The position numbers and the translations under genes were made by a program. The notes beneath the pieces were generated by a model that saw nothing but the letters and a program-made list of their open reading frames with translations, was not told the origin of the DNA and made no database searches. DNA of 33,389 bases from Streptomyces sp. AJS327 (GTDB taxonomy: Bacteria; Actinomycetota; Actinomycetes; Streptomycetales; Streptomycetaceae): NCBI RefSeq assembly GCF_013450295.1, contig NZ_SKBR01000008.1, positions 1-33,389 of the forward strand, given 5' to 3'. Positions 8,259 through 16,169 of this stretch are shown one piece after another (positions within the stretch are counted from its first letter, which is position 1; each line of letters opens with the position of its first letter).

Positions 8259-8354
8259 ATTCGGGACGAAGAGGTCGTGGGTTCAAATCCCGCCACCCCG
8301 ACAGAAGAAACACCAGGTCAGGGGCCTGATCCACTTTGTGGGTCAGGCCCCTGA
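8259..8354 (+). repeat. Left attachment-site repeat with tRNA-Pro 3' half
   Basis: From 8260 the sequence matches a tRNA-Pro from the anticodon loop onward: loop TTCGGGA (CGG anticodon), 3' anticodon stem CGAAG, variable loop, T-arm GTGGG/TTCAAAT/CCCGC, acceptor strand CACCCCG and discriminator A at 8301. The 5' half needed for a functional tRNA is not upstream; only weak resemblance remains there. Continues 52 bases beyond the tRNA end through a hairpin. The copy at 22807 differs only at 8263 and 8303. Confidence 0.85.
8318..8354 (+). terminator. tRNA terminator hairpin, left copy
   Basis: A 17-bp stem (one G-T wobble) with a TTT loop, TCAGGGGCCTGA pairing with TCAGGCCCCTGA, starting 16 bases after the tRNA 3' end. 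This is presumably the native tRNA-Pro terminator, duplicated with the integration site. Confidence 0.7.
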
Positions 8355-8516
8355 ATCGTTTCTGGAGATCGTTTGGGAGAAATCTGGGAGAAGGTCTTGG
8401 TCGGGGTCTCCCAGACGAGGGTGCGTGACCTGACATCCTGTGCAGCTCAGGACGTCCTCGAAGCTTGCGAAGCAGCAAACGTGACTGCTGCGCGAGGTCT
8501 CAGCCTCAGTCCTGCA

Positions 8517-9525
8517 TCACTGCCCGAGCAGAGTTGCCTCGACCTGCTCCCAGCTCGGGGTTTGCTCCTCGGACGACTTCGTGACCACCGCTAGCAGCTG
8601 ACCGTTCAGCTGCGCGTCGAAGGTGGCGTCGTCTGGCTGAAAACCGCCGCCAACGGCGTCCTGGGGAATCGGCTCGGCTGGAACGCCGAGGAAGAACCTG
8701 GCTGGAGAGGGGCCGAGCAAGTCCGCTCGCACCCAGCTTCCCCGAACAGGCACTCCGAACAGGCGCGGCATTCTGTCCCCATCAGGCACCGGAGCGGTGG
8801 CATAGAGATGCCCCGACAGTTCAGCAGCTTCCCCTTCGGCACCCCGGATCAACTCGGATACGGGTGTCGGGTCAGGTTCCCGCGCTTCAAAGATGGCGTC
8901 GTCCTCCAGGAGAGGGCGACCTCTTGGCATTCTTCGACTGCCTGACGCTGCTGGCGTACGGATACCGCCCTGCGTCGTATGCAATCCCTGGAGATCGTCA
9001 CCGCCACCGGCTGTTCCTGCTCTGAATTCACTGGCACTGGCCATGAGGCATCGTGCAGATGAAACAGGTCTACGGTCACACCGACCGGCGTGATCCAGGA
9101 CCAGCTCATGATGAACGGATGGTCTTTGTGGGCCATTGACCAGCTCAGCATCTCGTCCAGCCGGTCGCGCTGTCTCTTCTGGATGGTGCTCGAAACCGAC
9201 TTCCATGACCGTCCCCGCGCCTCGTCGGCAACCGCGCCCCCGGGCAACGAGAACAACAGGTCCGGACGAATGCCGCGGCTGGCGAACCGGCCGACGAGAT
9301 AAGTAGGCAGGACATCGAAGTTGGCGATGCGGCGAGGGTGCGCACGCCAGGCGTAGAGCTGTTCGGCGGAAGCGGTGAGCAGACCCATGCCTACGCACTC
9401 GCTGATGAAACGACGGATGTGCAACGCGCTTTCGAAGAACGCAGAATCAATGGCTTGCCGGCCTCATCGTCAAGACAGCTGAGAAGCAAGTTCAGCTCAT
9501 GACGTCGAGCAAGGTAGCCAGGCAT
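8517..9525 (-). pseudogene. Frameshifted gene of unknown function
   Basis: Three consecutive minus-strand segments look like one protein of about 330 residues broken by frameshifts. The 5' piece starts at ATG 9525 (MPGYLARRHELNLLLSCLDD); the middle piece (about 9460-8990) reads FFESALHIRRFISECVGMG and continues through a tryptophan-rich region; the 3' piece (about 8980-8517) ends ...SWEQVEATLLGQ. Each piece has normal coding composition and runs out where the next begins. The family is not recognised and no catalytic motif is evident. It sits at the inner left edge of the island. Sequencing error is an alternative to true decay, but two separate breaks favour a pseudogene. Confidence 0.55.
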
Positions 9526-10005
9526 CCCGGGAACCTAGGTTGCCAGGGCATTCGCGAGGACAAGCGACGACAGACGCATATCCGCTTGGTACACCCGCGG
9601 ACGATTCGGTACCACAATCCTTGGCACACCGCCCGCTGGCTGCCTTTTGCCAACGGAGCACACCCATTCCCGGATCACGACATGGCTCATGCCCGTGAAG
9701 CCTAATCGTCGGTTCGCCTTGCTGGCAGATCGTGGCCTCAGCACTTGGTCGGCAGCCCCACCCTGGAGAAGCTCAGGGGGTCAGGAACGCCCCTGAAACA
9801 GTCGGTCACACGTCCGGCACTCCGGCATTGAGCTCATCCAGCACACCGTGCCGCTGGCCGCTGTGCCACTCGCAGCACTCACCGCCGTGTCACGAATCGC
9901 CGCCGCACTCGCTCATGAGTCGTGATGGTCTAATTAGAACGCGGCAAGAATGCTCAACGGCACCCCACCACCCGAAAGTATCCCCCGGCTTCTTCCTGCC
10001 GAGGT
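9526..10005. other. Intergenic stretch, no convincing gene
   Basis: About 480 bases between the broken gene and HsdS. Open frames here are short and uncharacteristic. A small hairpin, TCAGGGG (9773-9779) with CCCCTGA (9790-9796), could end transcription of the minus-strand HsdM-HsdS operon but is 210 bases past its stop. Nothing else is supported. Confidence 0.4.
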
Positions 10006-11304
10006 TCACGGATCAGGCCGATCATTGCCGGTCATACCCCGTGGTGCGGGGCCCGCGGTGGGGCGAGGAGCAGGAACACTCTGCATTTCCGGCTCGGCTG
10101 TCGGTTCCCGAAGGAAGCCGGCTTTCGCTGAGATGTCGCGCAGGAGAGCGTCTCGCAGGGTGTGCAGCGTCGTGATCTTGGCGACCAAGAGTCGCGCCAC
10201 GGCATGCAGAGGATCGGCCATCGTGTGGAAGTCGGCGCGCGTGAACCGGTCCGGCCAGGTGACCCCCAGGCGCTTGAGAGCGCCGGCGGAGATTTCCCGG
10301 CCGTTCTGGCCCTGCGCCAACCGCGTGATGTCGCCGCTCCTACTCCTGAGTTCGTGGAGCAGCCACCAACCGTCCCCGTCCTCAATAGGTCGTACGGCCA
10401 CGACGCCTCTTAGAGGAATTGCTGGTCGGCACGGCACAGCGATGTGTGCCCCGTCAGAACGGGCGCTCAGCATCAAGGTGCCGGGAGGACATGCCTCGAC
10501 GCCGTTCGCTGGACTACTCAGACGGAACCTCTGGACGTGGGGCACGGGGAGGTCATAAAGATCTTTAGGGGCGATCACGTCGGTTGCATCAGTGCTGGGC
10601 TCTGTGGGCAACGGGGAAAGTGAGCGTTCGGATCCTTTGCCCGTCTTCGGCTTGGCGACCTTCGCAAGCGGCCGTGTCTCCCACGGCGGAATCGCCGAGG
10701 CCCAGTCGTCATGGAGTGCGTCGGCCAGTTCCACCGCCTTGCGCGCGGTCTCTTGGTAGAGGGCGGTCATCTCCTCAATGAGGCCGAAGGCTCGGTGGTA
10801 TGCAGTGATGACGTCTGGCGGAGGCAACGGAAACAGCATGCGGCGGAGAGTGCCGAGGCTGATGGTCGGCTCGACGTGTGCCGTCACGTCTTGATCGATG
10901 TGGGCCTTCGCCGTGGGCGTCTGTAGCCAGATACGCAGCCACCGCACTATGTGCGGCTCAGCGCGGATGATGCCGATCGACCTGGTCGCTGTACATCCCG
11001 CGTGCTCGGCGGTGACCAGTGCGGAATCGCCCACCCGCCGGACGAGGACGACGGCCAGGTCGCCCTGCCTGAGGGTTGCCCGGCTGAATGGGGATTCGCG
11101 CGGCCGACATTCGTTGGCCCTGGGCGAGAGGATCCTGCCGTCCTGGACGAACGTCGAGCTGACGACTCCTGCAGTCTGATCGGCAGCCGCGTCGTCGAGG
11201 AAACCGGAGGTGGTGTAGATGTTCCTGCGAGCCCGCTCGATTTCGATGGAGGTCGTCTGCCAAGCCGCGCTGCCCGAGTCGATCTGGTCGGTAGTGGTTT
11301 CCAT
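10006..11304 (-). CDS. Type I restriction-modification specificity subunit (HsdS-like)
   Basis: A 432-residue protein. The ATG at 11304 overlaps the HsdM stop (TGATG) behind GGAGGAGATC; the open frame continues upstream, but only inside HsdM. The first half ends in the classic target-recognition/central-helix pattern HVEPTISLGTLRRMLFPLPP followed by a long helix (about 145-185) that mimics half a DNA-recognition rod. The second half is a weaker, diverged domain (about 225-390) with another helix. HsdS chooses the DNA site and holds two HsdM copies. The C-terminal ~40 residues are Pro/Arg-rich and probably disordered. No HsdR restriction subunit follows. Confidence 0.75.
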   Translation of the reverse strand: METTTDQIDSGSAAWQTTSIEIERARRNIYTTSGFLDDAAADQTAGVVSSTFVQDGRILSPRANECRPRESPFSRATLRQGDLAVVLVRRVGDSALVTAEHAGCTATRSIGIIRAEPHIVRWLRIWLQTPTAKAHIDQDVTAHVEPTISLGTLRRMLFPLPPPDVITAYHRAFGLIEEMTALYQETARKAVELADALHDDWASAIPPWETRPLAKVAKPKTGKGSERSLSPLPTEPSTDATDVIAPKDLYDLPVPHVQRFRLSSPANGVEACPPGTLMLSARSDGAHIAVPCRPAIPLRGVVAVRPIEDGDGWWLLHELRSRSGDITRLAQGQNGREISAGALKRLGVTWPDRFTRADFHTMADPLHAVARLLVAKITTLHTLRDALLRDISAKAGFLREPTAEPEMQSVPAPRPTAGPAPRGMTGNDRPDP

Positions 11305-12809
11305 CAGATCTCCTCCAAGACGTCCATCAGTCGCAGCTCCAGGCCGCGCATCTGGTCGAACTGATCGGCCAGTTCGAGCTTCAGCTTCTCGACCCGGCTC
11401 CGTGTGTCCCGTTCGGGGATGGGAGGCTCCACGGCGTACGAAGTCGGCATCAGGCTGTACCCGCGGTCGGCGATCTCCTCCGTGGAGCAGCTTCGGGACC
11501 AGCCGGCTGCGTCGTTGTACGGCGCGACCGCAGCACCGTTCTCGGAGAGGCCACGCCAGACCGCCAGGGTGGTGAGGATCAATGCCGTGTTCTTGTCGCC
11601 CAGCCTCCGTGCTCTCGATCCCGGGACCGATTCGAAGGCTCGCCGCGCATTGACGAAGAGCACCCGCTGGCGACGGTCCAGGACACCCCAGCCGGGGCGC
11701 GCGTTCTTGTCCCTGTTGAGCACCCACAGACAGGCTGGGGCTTTGGTGTGACCGAACACGCGAGGCGGCAGCGCGATCACGCACTCGACGAGATCGTCAC
11801 GCAGGAGGCGTTCGCGAAGCCTTCGGGTGACGGGTTGTCTACTGTTGGCCGTGCTGTCGGCCATCAGGAAGACGGCACGTCCGGCTGGAGCCAGCGCATG
11901 CGCGATGTGCTGAATCCACGCCGAGTTGGCGGCCCCTCGGGACGGCGGTTCTTCCGGCCACCGGGGATCGACGGGGACCGAGGGACCCGACCGGTGGGCG
12001 CCCTGCTCCGTCTTGTCCTCCGGCGCCCAGCCACGCTGGTTGAAAGGAAGATTGGCCAGGATGATGTCGTGGGACTCGGGTTCGGGCTCCGCGAGGCTGT
12101 CCCCGGGCGGGAAGACGTGAGCCGTGATCCCCCGCACCGCGAAGTTCATGCGGGCCACCTGCGAGGTGTGGGCGTGCTGCTCCTTTCCCTGCAAGGACAT
12201 GGTCGGGTTCAGTTCGACGCGCTCGCGAACGTAGCGGTGACTCTCGACAAGCAGTCCCCCTGAACCGCAGACCGGATCCAGCACTCTGTGCCCGTCGCGG
12301 GGCACGGCCGCACCGACCATAAGACGCGCCATGTCACCCGGCGTGAAGTAGTGGCTGCCGTCTGCCTGGTCCGCCGAGAGATCGCGGAGACACTGGTCGA
12401 GTAGGGAGCCGACCCGCTGGGTAGAGCCGATGGCCTGGACGAGAGCGTGCAGTGATCCTTCGGAACCAGGAGGCGGAACGGGCATCAGGCTCCTCGTGCC
12501 CGCGTCGGCGCCCTGTTCGTCGGCTGCGGGAAGCCAGTGGCTCAGACACTTGCTCACGGCAGCACGGATTCCCGAACCGCGCCCTGCCGGCTGCCCCAGC
12601 AACCACGACCATGTCGGTACGCCGGTGCCGGGAGAGGAGTGCGCGGTCCGGCTCAGGTACAGCAGGCCGAGGACGAGGCGAGTCGAGTCGTGGGCGTTCA
12701 TCAGTCGCGAGAGGTGCATGCGGTGTCGGCGCACCTTCACGAGCATCTCGTCGAGCGAGGAAGCATCCTCGAGCTGCACGCGCCCTCCAAGGGCACCGAT
12801 GTCGCTCAC
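11304..12809 (-). CDS. Type I N6-adenine DNA methyltransferase (HsdM-like)
   Basis: A 501-residue protein with a GTG start at 12809 overlapping the stop of the small membrane protein. An N-terminal helical region (1-150) precedes HYFTPGDMARLMV, the SAM-binding motif LDPVCGSGGLL, a QGKEQ..T..RMNFAV segment, and the catalytic motif as NLPFN in place of the usual NPPF. That substitution occurs in some HsdM proteins. It should methylate adenine at sites chosen by the coupled HsdS. A helical C-terminus (RVEKLKLELADQFDQ) fits subunit contact. With no HsdR in the window it is either an orphan modifier or the modification arm of another defence module. Confidence 0.82.
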   Translation of the reverse strand: MSDIGALGGRVQLEDASSLDEMLVKVRRHRMHLSRLMNAHDSTRLVLGLLYLSRTAHSSPGTGVPTWSWLLGQPAGRGSGIRAAVSKCLSHWLPAADEQGADAGTRSLMPVPPPGSEGSLHALVQAIGSTQRVGSLLDQCLRDLSADQADGSHYFTPGDMARLMVGAAVPRDGHRVLDPVCGSGGLLVESHRYVRERVELNPTMSLQGKEQHAHTSQVARMNFAVRGITAHVFPPGDSLAEPEPESHDIILANLPFNQRGWAPEDKTEQGAHRSGPSVPVDPRWPEEPPSRGAANSAWIQHIAHALAPAGRAVFLMADSTANSRQPVTRRLRERLLRDDLVECVIALPPRVFGHTKAPACLWVLNRDKNARPGWGVLDRRQRVLFVNARRAFESVPGSRARRLGDKNTALILTTLAVWRGLSENGAAVAPYNDAAGWSRSCSTEEIADRGYSLMPTSYAVEPPIPERDTRSRVEKLKLELADQFDQMRGLELRLMDVLEEI

Positions 12810-12997
12810 GAGCCCACCACACCCAAGGCACCCATGACTACGACAAGGAGCGACAGGGAGCCAGCGAAGGTCAGTGCTCCGGTCTTGAAGGCCGCCGTGG
12901 GATGCCCTCCCTCGACGACGGTCACGACGCTGCCGACCAGAGCGGCGACCAGCGCCGCGAGGATCGCGATGATCACGTACATCAGCCTCAGCTGCAC
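12806..12997 (-). CDS. Small two-helix membrane protein, unknown
   Basis: A 63-residue protein, GTG start at 12997 with AAGGAAAG just upstream; its stop overlaps the HsdM start, so it is the first gene of the operon. Two hydrophobic helices (about 6-27 and 38-61) flank a short loop with a few charged residues. It has no signal-peptide-like cleavage site and no known motif. A tiny membrane protein translationally coupled to a type I methylase is not part of a normal hsd operon; it could be a membrane effector or a regulator. Function unknown. Confidence 0.65.
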   Translation of the reverse strand: MQLRLMYVIIAILAALVAALVGSVVTVVEGGHPTAAFKTGALTFAGSLSLLVVVMGALGVVGS

Positions 12998-13367
12998 GGC
13001 TTTCCTTCCTGAGGTCGTGGGATCTCCCAGTGGACGAGTGAGCCGGTGATCCCTGGCTTCAGGAAGGACAGTAGAAGACGTAAGTCACGCGCTGCCAGGT
13101 GCACGCCGTTTGGGATTTCTCTACGGTGTGCGCCCGGACTTCAAGCACTTTCGGTAAGTGCACGTCGTTTGGGGTTTAAGACGGCCAGTCGGCAAGGGGG
13201 TGTATCCGGGCTTTCGCGACTCACGTCACGATCCGATTGGGCAGGCGAAAAAGCCTTGACCCATATCAGTGGGCGCTCTGCGCAGGGATTGCGTCCAGGA
13301 CACCTCGACGATGTCGCCCCGTGATCACCAAGGCGGTCTGGTGCGGACCAGATCTCTCCTGCGCCGC
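12998..13367 (-). promoter_or_regulatory. Upstream region of the hsd-like operon with 20-bp direct repeats
   Basis: A gene-free 370-base stretch upstream of the minus-strand operon. It contains GTGCACGCCGTTTGGGATTT at 13099-13118 and GTGCACGTCGTTTGGGGTTT at 13158-13177, an 18/20 match spaced 59 bases apart. They sit about 100-180 bases before the operon start and may be operators. No confident -10/-35 pair was found, and the binding protein is unknown. Confidence 0.4.
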
Positions 13368-14690
13368 CTACGCCGCGTCAGCTGCCCCCGTCGCATCCGC
13401 GATCTGAAGTAGCCGGGCCAACTCTCCCCGTCCGCGCCTGATCAAATCGAACGCCAGCGCCGGGTCCGTGTCCGGCGGCAGCGGAGTATCGGTGAAGACA
13501 TCCGTAAGGGTGTACCGGCCGAGCAGCCACCGCTGCAGTGCGCGCCAGTCAGCACCCCGGTCAAGCGGTAGGCCGTCCGCCCATGGCAATGCCTCGTACT
13601 GGGTGCCGTCGATGCCGTTGGCGTGGAGCAGCCCGGAGCGGCGCACGAGGCACGGGAAGCAAACGCCGCAGTTGGCGATGGGAGGGCCTCCGCTTCGGCG
13701 GGTTGGCGGCTTACCGCAGCTCAGGGTGGACTCCAGGTCGGACGGGGTGAGGCCCGCATCACGTCCGGCCTTGCACACCTCGCCTTTCGTCAACTGTGCC
13801 AAGGGGTTGACCACCTGCGCCGTGCTCTCGGTGTCGCTCACTGCCGCTACCAAGGCGTTCAGACTGCCCAGCGCCCACGGGTGCACGGAACGTGTGGAGC
13901 AAGCAGCCGAACGCGCCGGTGTCAGAGGCGGATTGAGGGCGAGCTGGCCGTTCTCGGGGATATGGACGGTGACCACCCCGTGCGCGGTGGCGGCGCGGAT
14001 CGCGCCCGCCGCGTACAGCAGACCGCGAGTGCGGGAGGAGGTCTCCAGCCGCGCCCCGGAGCCGTCGCCCACCGGTGTCTGGCTCATCGGTAACAGCAGC
14101 ACCGGCCGTACTACGTCCAGTTGCTCGACGGCCTTGTACACCCGCTGCTGGAGACGCAGCAGGCCAATCTCGCGGAACATCACGAGCAGCAGCGGTCGGC
14201 AGTCGTCGGCGCGCGAACGGGTGGCGGCCCAGCTGAGCGAATCCAGTCCACCGGAGAACAAGGCGACCTCCGAGGCACGCGGGTCGTCGGGAGAGACCAG
14301 CGCCTCCTCGACGTAGTGACCGGTAAGAGGCCGGAAATCCACATTCCATATGTCCCCGGTGAGGACTTGGAGGAACGCAGTGAGGTGGGTATGGGCAGCT
14401 GAGCTTCTCCAACGTTCGTGTTCTGTTACGGGAACGGCGAGACTGATGCGGCGAGTCCACCGGTCCTGTACTCCGGTCCGGCGTGCGTACTTGTCGGCGA
14501 TGAACGCAGCCCTGGCGACGCGGAACAGATCCTCGGCCCAGTCGGGGACAGGACCGGGCAGATGGTGCCGGCCAGTGATGCGGCGCTCCCTTTCCTGGAA
14601 GGCTTCCACGCCGATCTCCGTCCAGCGGTCGCCACTAGGTCGGTCGTCCCGGGGGCCGCGCCACCACAGGAAATGGTCGGAATCGGTCAC
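13368..14690 (-). CDS. qatC: QueC-like protein of Qat anti-phage type (QatC)
   Basis: A 440-residue protein with a GTG start overlapping the QatB-like stop (GTGA). It is a PP-loop ATPase with ALFSGGLDSLSWA (the SGGxDS nucleotide site, about 145-157) and a C-terminal four-cysteine zinc site (CGKPPTRR..., then CGVCFPC, about residues 325-350), as in QueC. It is much longer than the ~230-residue queuosine enzyme and has an extra N-terminal domain (...RWTRRISLAVPV...) like QatC of the QatABCD anti-phage system. Only a QatB-like partner is present, and the QatA ATPase and QatD TatD-type nuclease are missing. It presumably makes a 7-deazapurine-type or amide/nitrile modification used in defence; the target is unknown. 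Confidence 0.72.
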   Translation of the reverse strand: MTDSDHFLWWRGPRDDRPSGDRWTEIGVEAFQERERRITGRHHLPGPVPDWAEDLFRVARAAFIADKYARRTGVQDRWTRRISLAVPVTEHERWRSSAAHTHLTAFLQVLTGDIWNVDFRPLTGHYVEEALVSPDDPRASEVALFSGGLDSLSWAATRSRADDCRPLLLVMFREIGLLRLQQRVYKAVEQLDVVRPVLLLPMSQTPVGDGSGARLETSSRTRGLLYAAGAIRAATAHGVVTVHIPENGQLALNPPLTPARSAACSTRSVHPWALGSLNALVAAVSDTESTAQVVNPLAQLTKGEVCKAGRDAGLTPSDLESTLSCGKPPTRRSGGPPIANCGVCFPCLVRRSGLLHANGIDGTQYEALPWADGLPLDRGADWRALQRWLLGRYTLTDVFTDTPLPPDTDPALAFDLIRRGRGELARLLQIADATGAADAA

Positions 14691-15478
14691 GCCACAGCTC
14701 CCTCTTCTCCGGTGATCTCCTCACTGATCAGGCCAAGCACCTTTCCGACCGCCCGCGGTACCAGTAATTCGGCAATCTTGGGCAGTCCGGCCGACGGATC
14801 CAGCACATCGCCCACCTCCGACTGCGCGGTATCCACATCCTGTGCAAGGTCTGTCGCTTCGGCGGACTCCTCGCAGGGATTCGGTACCAGGTCCACCACC
14901 TTCTCCGCGATCCACTCGGCGATTCTGCTTTCCGGATCGGTCGCGATGAGCACCGGGACCGCCAGCTTGACGTGCTCGGCGACAACGGACCTGAGGAATT
15001 CCCCCACCATGTCGGCGAAGAACACCTGGTAGAGATCGCACAGGATGTCCCAGGCGAAGCCGCCGCCGTCGGCCGCACCCCCGCTCATGGCGTCGTCCAG
15101 CTCGGGATGTCTGCTCCGGACATCGCGAACTGCCGCGGCGATCCCCCTGCGCACCGCGGCGTCGGCGAGTGTGCCGCCGGCCCCACCGACCTCCGAGACA
15201 AGACGTGCGACGAGCGCGTCCTCCGACTCCGCACCCTCGGCGGCCAGCGGCCCCAGGGCCGCGGCGAGCCGATCACCGGCCGCGCAAGCCGTGTCGTACA
15301 ACCCGAAAGCCGATCGATCGGCACGGAGCGTCTCGTGCAGGGCGCTCAGGTGATCCGCCGCTATCTCCTCCAGCCGCTGATCCGCGTTTCGCGAGTCCTC
15401 CCGCCAGCGCGCCAGCCGCCTCCCGGCAGAGCTCCACCGATCGCCGTTCGGTCCCTTCCATCGCGTGGATGTCCCCAC
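14687..15478 (-). CDS. qatB: QatB-like protein
   Basis: A 263-residue protein, GTG start at 15478, directly upstream of and coupled to QatC. It begins MGTSTRWKGPNGDRW; a short conserved MGTS...GP N-terminus is what I associate with QatB, and such a tail could be the substrate of the partner. The rest is mostly helical and acidic with no enzymatic motif, consistent with QatB being an undefined partner protein. The call leans on adjacency to QatC and the N-terminal pattern; full-length family membership would need a profile search. Upstream lies a 9-bp dyad at 15599-15621. Confidence 0.55.
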   Translation of the reverse strand: MGTSTRWKGPNGDRWSSAGRRLARWREDSRNADQRLEEIAADHLSALHETLRADRSAFGLYDTACAAGDRLAAALGPLAAEGAESEDALVARLVSEVGGAGGTLADAAVRRGIAAAVRDVRSRHPELDDAMSGGAADGGGFAWDILCDLYQVFFADMVGEFLRSVVAEHVKLAVPVLIATDPESRIAEWIAEKVVDLVPNPCEESAEATDLAQDVDTAQSEVGDVLDPSAGLPKIAELLVPRAVGKVLGLISEEITGEEGAVA

Positions 15479-15598
15479 ATCGCCCCCAACGATGGTGTCC
15501 CAACCTGCGCTTCCTCCATGGCATCAGGCCGGACGATCCCCAGGTAGGGCGGGACTCGGCCAGGGCCCCGCGGACCAGCCAGGGGCTGATACAACCAG

Positions 15599-15621
15599 GG
15601 GTATCACTTCCGGTGACACCC
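15599..15621 (-). promoter_or_regulatory. Inverted repeat upstream of the QatB-like gene
   Basis: GGGTATCAC, five bases, GTGACACCC: arms match at 8 of 9 positions. It is about 120-140 bases upstream of the minus-strand QatB-like start and in the divergent region shared with the plus-strand membrane-protein pair, so it could be an operator for either. No further gene is seen in 15479-15845. Confidence 0.35.
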
Positions 15622-15845
15622 ACACCTAGATGCGTGACCAGTCGTAGCACTGAGCCACAGACGCCCCGCAAGCCCCGGTTCGGGGCAGATCACGGGCTGG
15701 CAAGATTGGCCCTTGCGTTCGCGTGTCCTGTTGTCTATGCGCTCTGCGGAAGAGCAGTCTTGCCGACGGCCCGATAGAGACTCACTGACGGCGTCTCAGA
15801 ACAGCAGTATCTGACCGCATGCACCAGACGAAATAAGTCGCCTGG

Positions 15846-16169
15846 TTGTCAGTGGCGGATTGCATCATCGCCTGCATGGCTACAGCACAAGCAAGTAGTG
15901 GAGCGGCCCAGGGTCATCATCAAGCGCGATACCGCCCCTGGGTGAGGTTTCGTCTGAGCGTCCGCAGGAGTCGGCGCAATATCCGGGCCTGGCGAGTCCG
16001 CGTCAGCGACCGCCGGTTCGATAAGGAGACCCGGAATCTGTGGCGTTCCATGGAGTCCTTCGGCATCGCCAGGGACGCACTTCCAGAAACCGTCCGAGCG
16101 CAACGTGCAATGAGCCTGCCCTGGGGCTACATGCTGACTCGCGGGTGGTTGCTCCAATCACGAGCATGA
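15846..16169 (+). CDS. Small basic protein preceding a membrane protein, unknown
   Basis: A 107-residue frame with possible starts at TTG 15846, GTG 15852 or ATG 15876; none has a clear ribosome site. The product is Arg-rich, with WRVRVSDRRFDKETRNLWRSMESFGIARDAL as its most structured part (roughly residues 48-80), and has no membrane helix. Its stop overlaps the ATG of the following membrane protein (ATGA), the best evidence that it is translated. A possible promoter, TTGCGT (15713-15718), a 17-base spacer and TATGCG (15736-15741), lies about 100 bases upstream. Function unknown. Confidence 0.45.
   Translation: MSVADCIIACMATAQASSGAAQGHHQARYRPWVRFRLSVRRSRRNIRAWRVRVSDRRFDKETRNLWRSMESFGIARDALPETVRAQRAMSLPWGYMLTRGWLLQSRA

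Noticed and set aside
8259..8302. A functional tRNA-Pro gene
   Set aside because: The 5' acceptor strand, D-arm and 5' anticodon stem are missing at both copies, so no complete cloverleaf can form.
8149..8478. Minus-strand frame across the left repeat containing WRDLNPRPLRPE
   Set aside because: This string is the well-known artefact of translating tRNA 3' ends on the antisense strand; it is not a protein.
11304..11784. N-terminal extension of HsdS
   Set aside because: The open frame upstream lies entirely inside HsdM and is Arg/Gly-rich; the ATG at 11304 has a good ribosome site and couples to the HsdM stop.
13368..14690. Housekeeping QueC for queuosine synthesis
   Set aside because: It is nearly twice the length, has an extra N-terminal domain, lacks queD/queE/folE neighbours and is coupled to a QatB-like gene.
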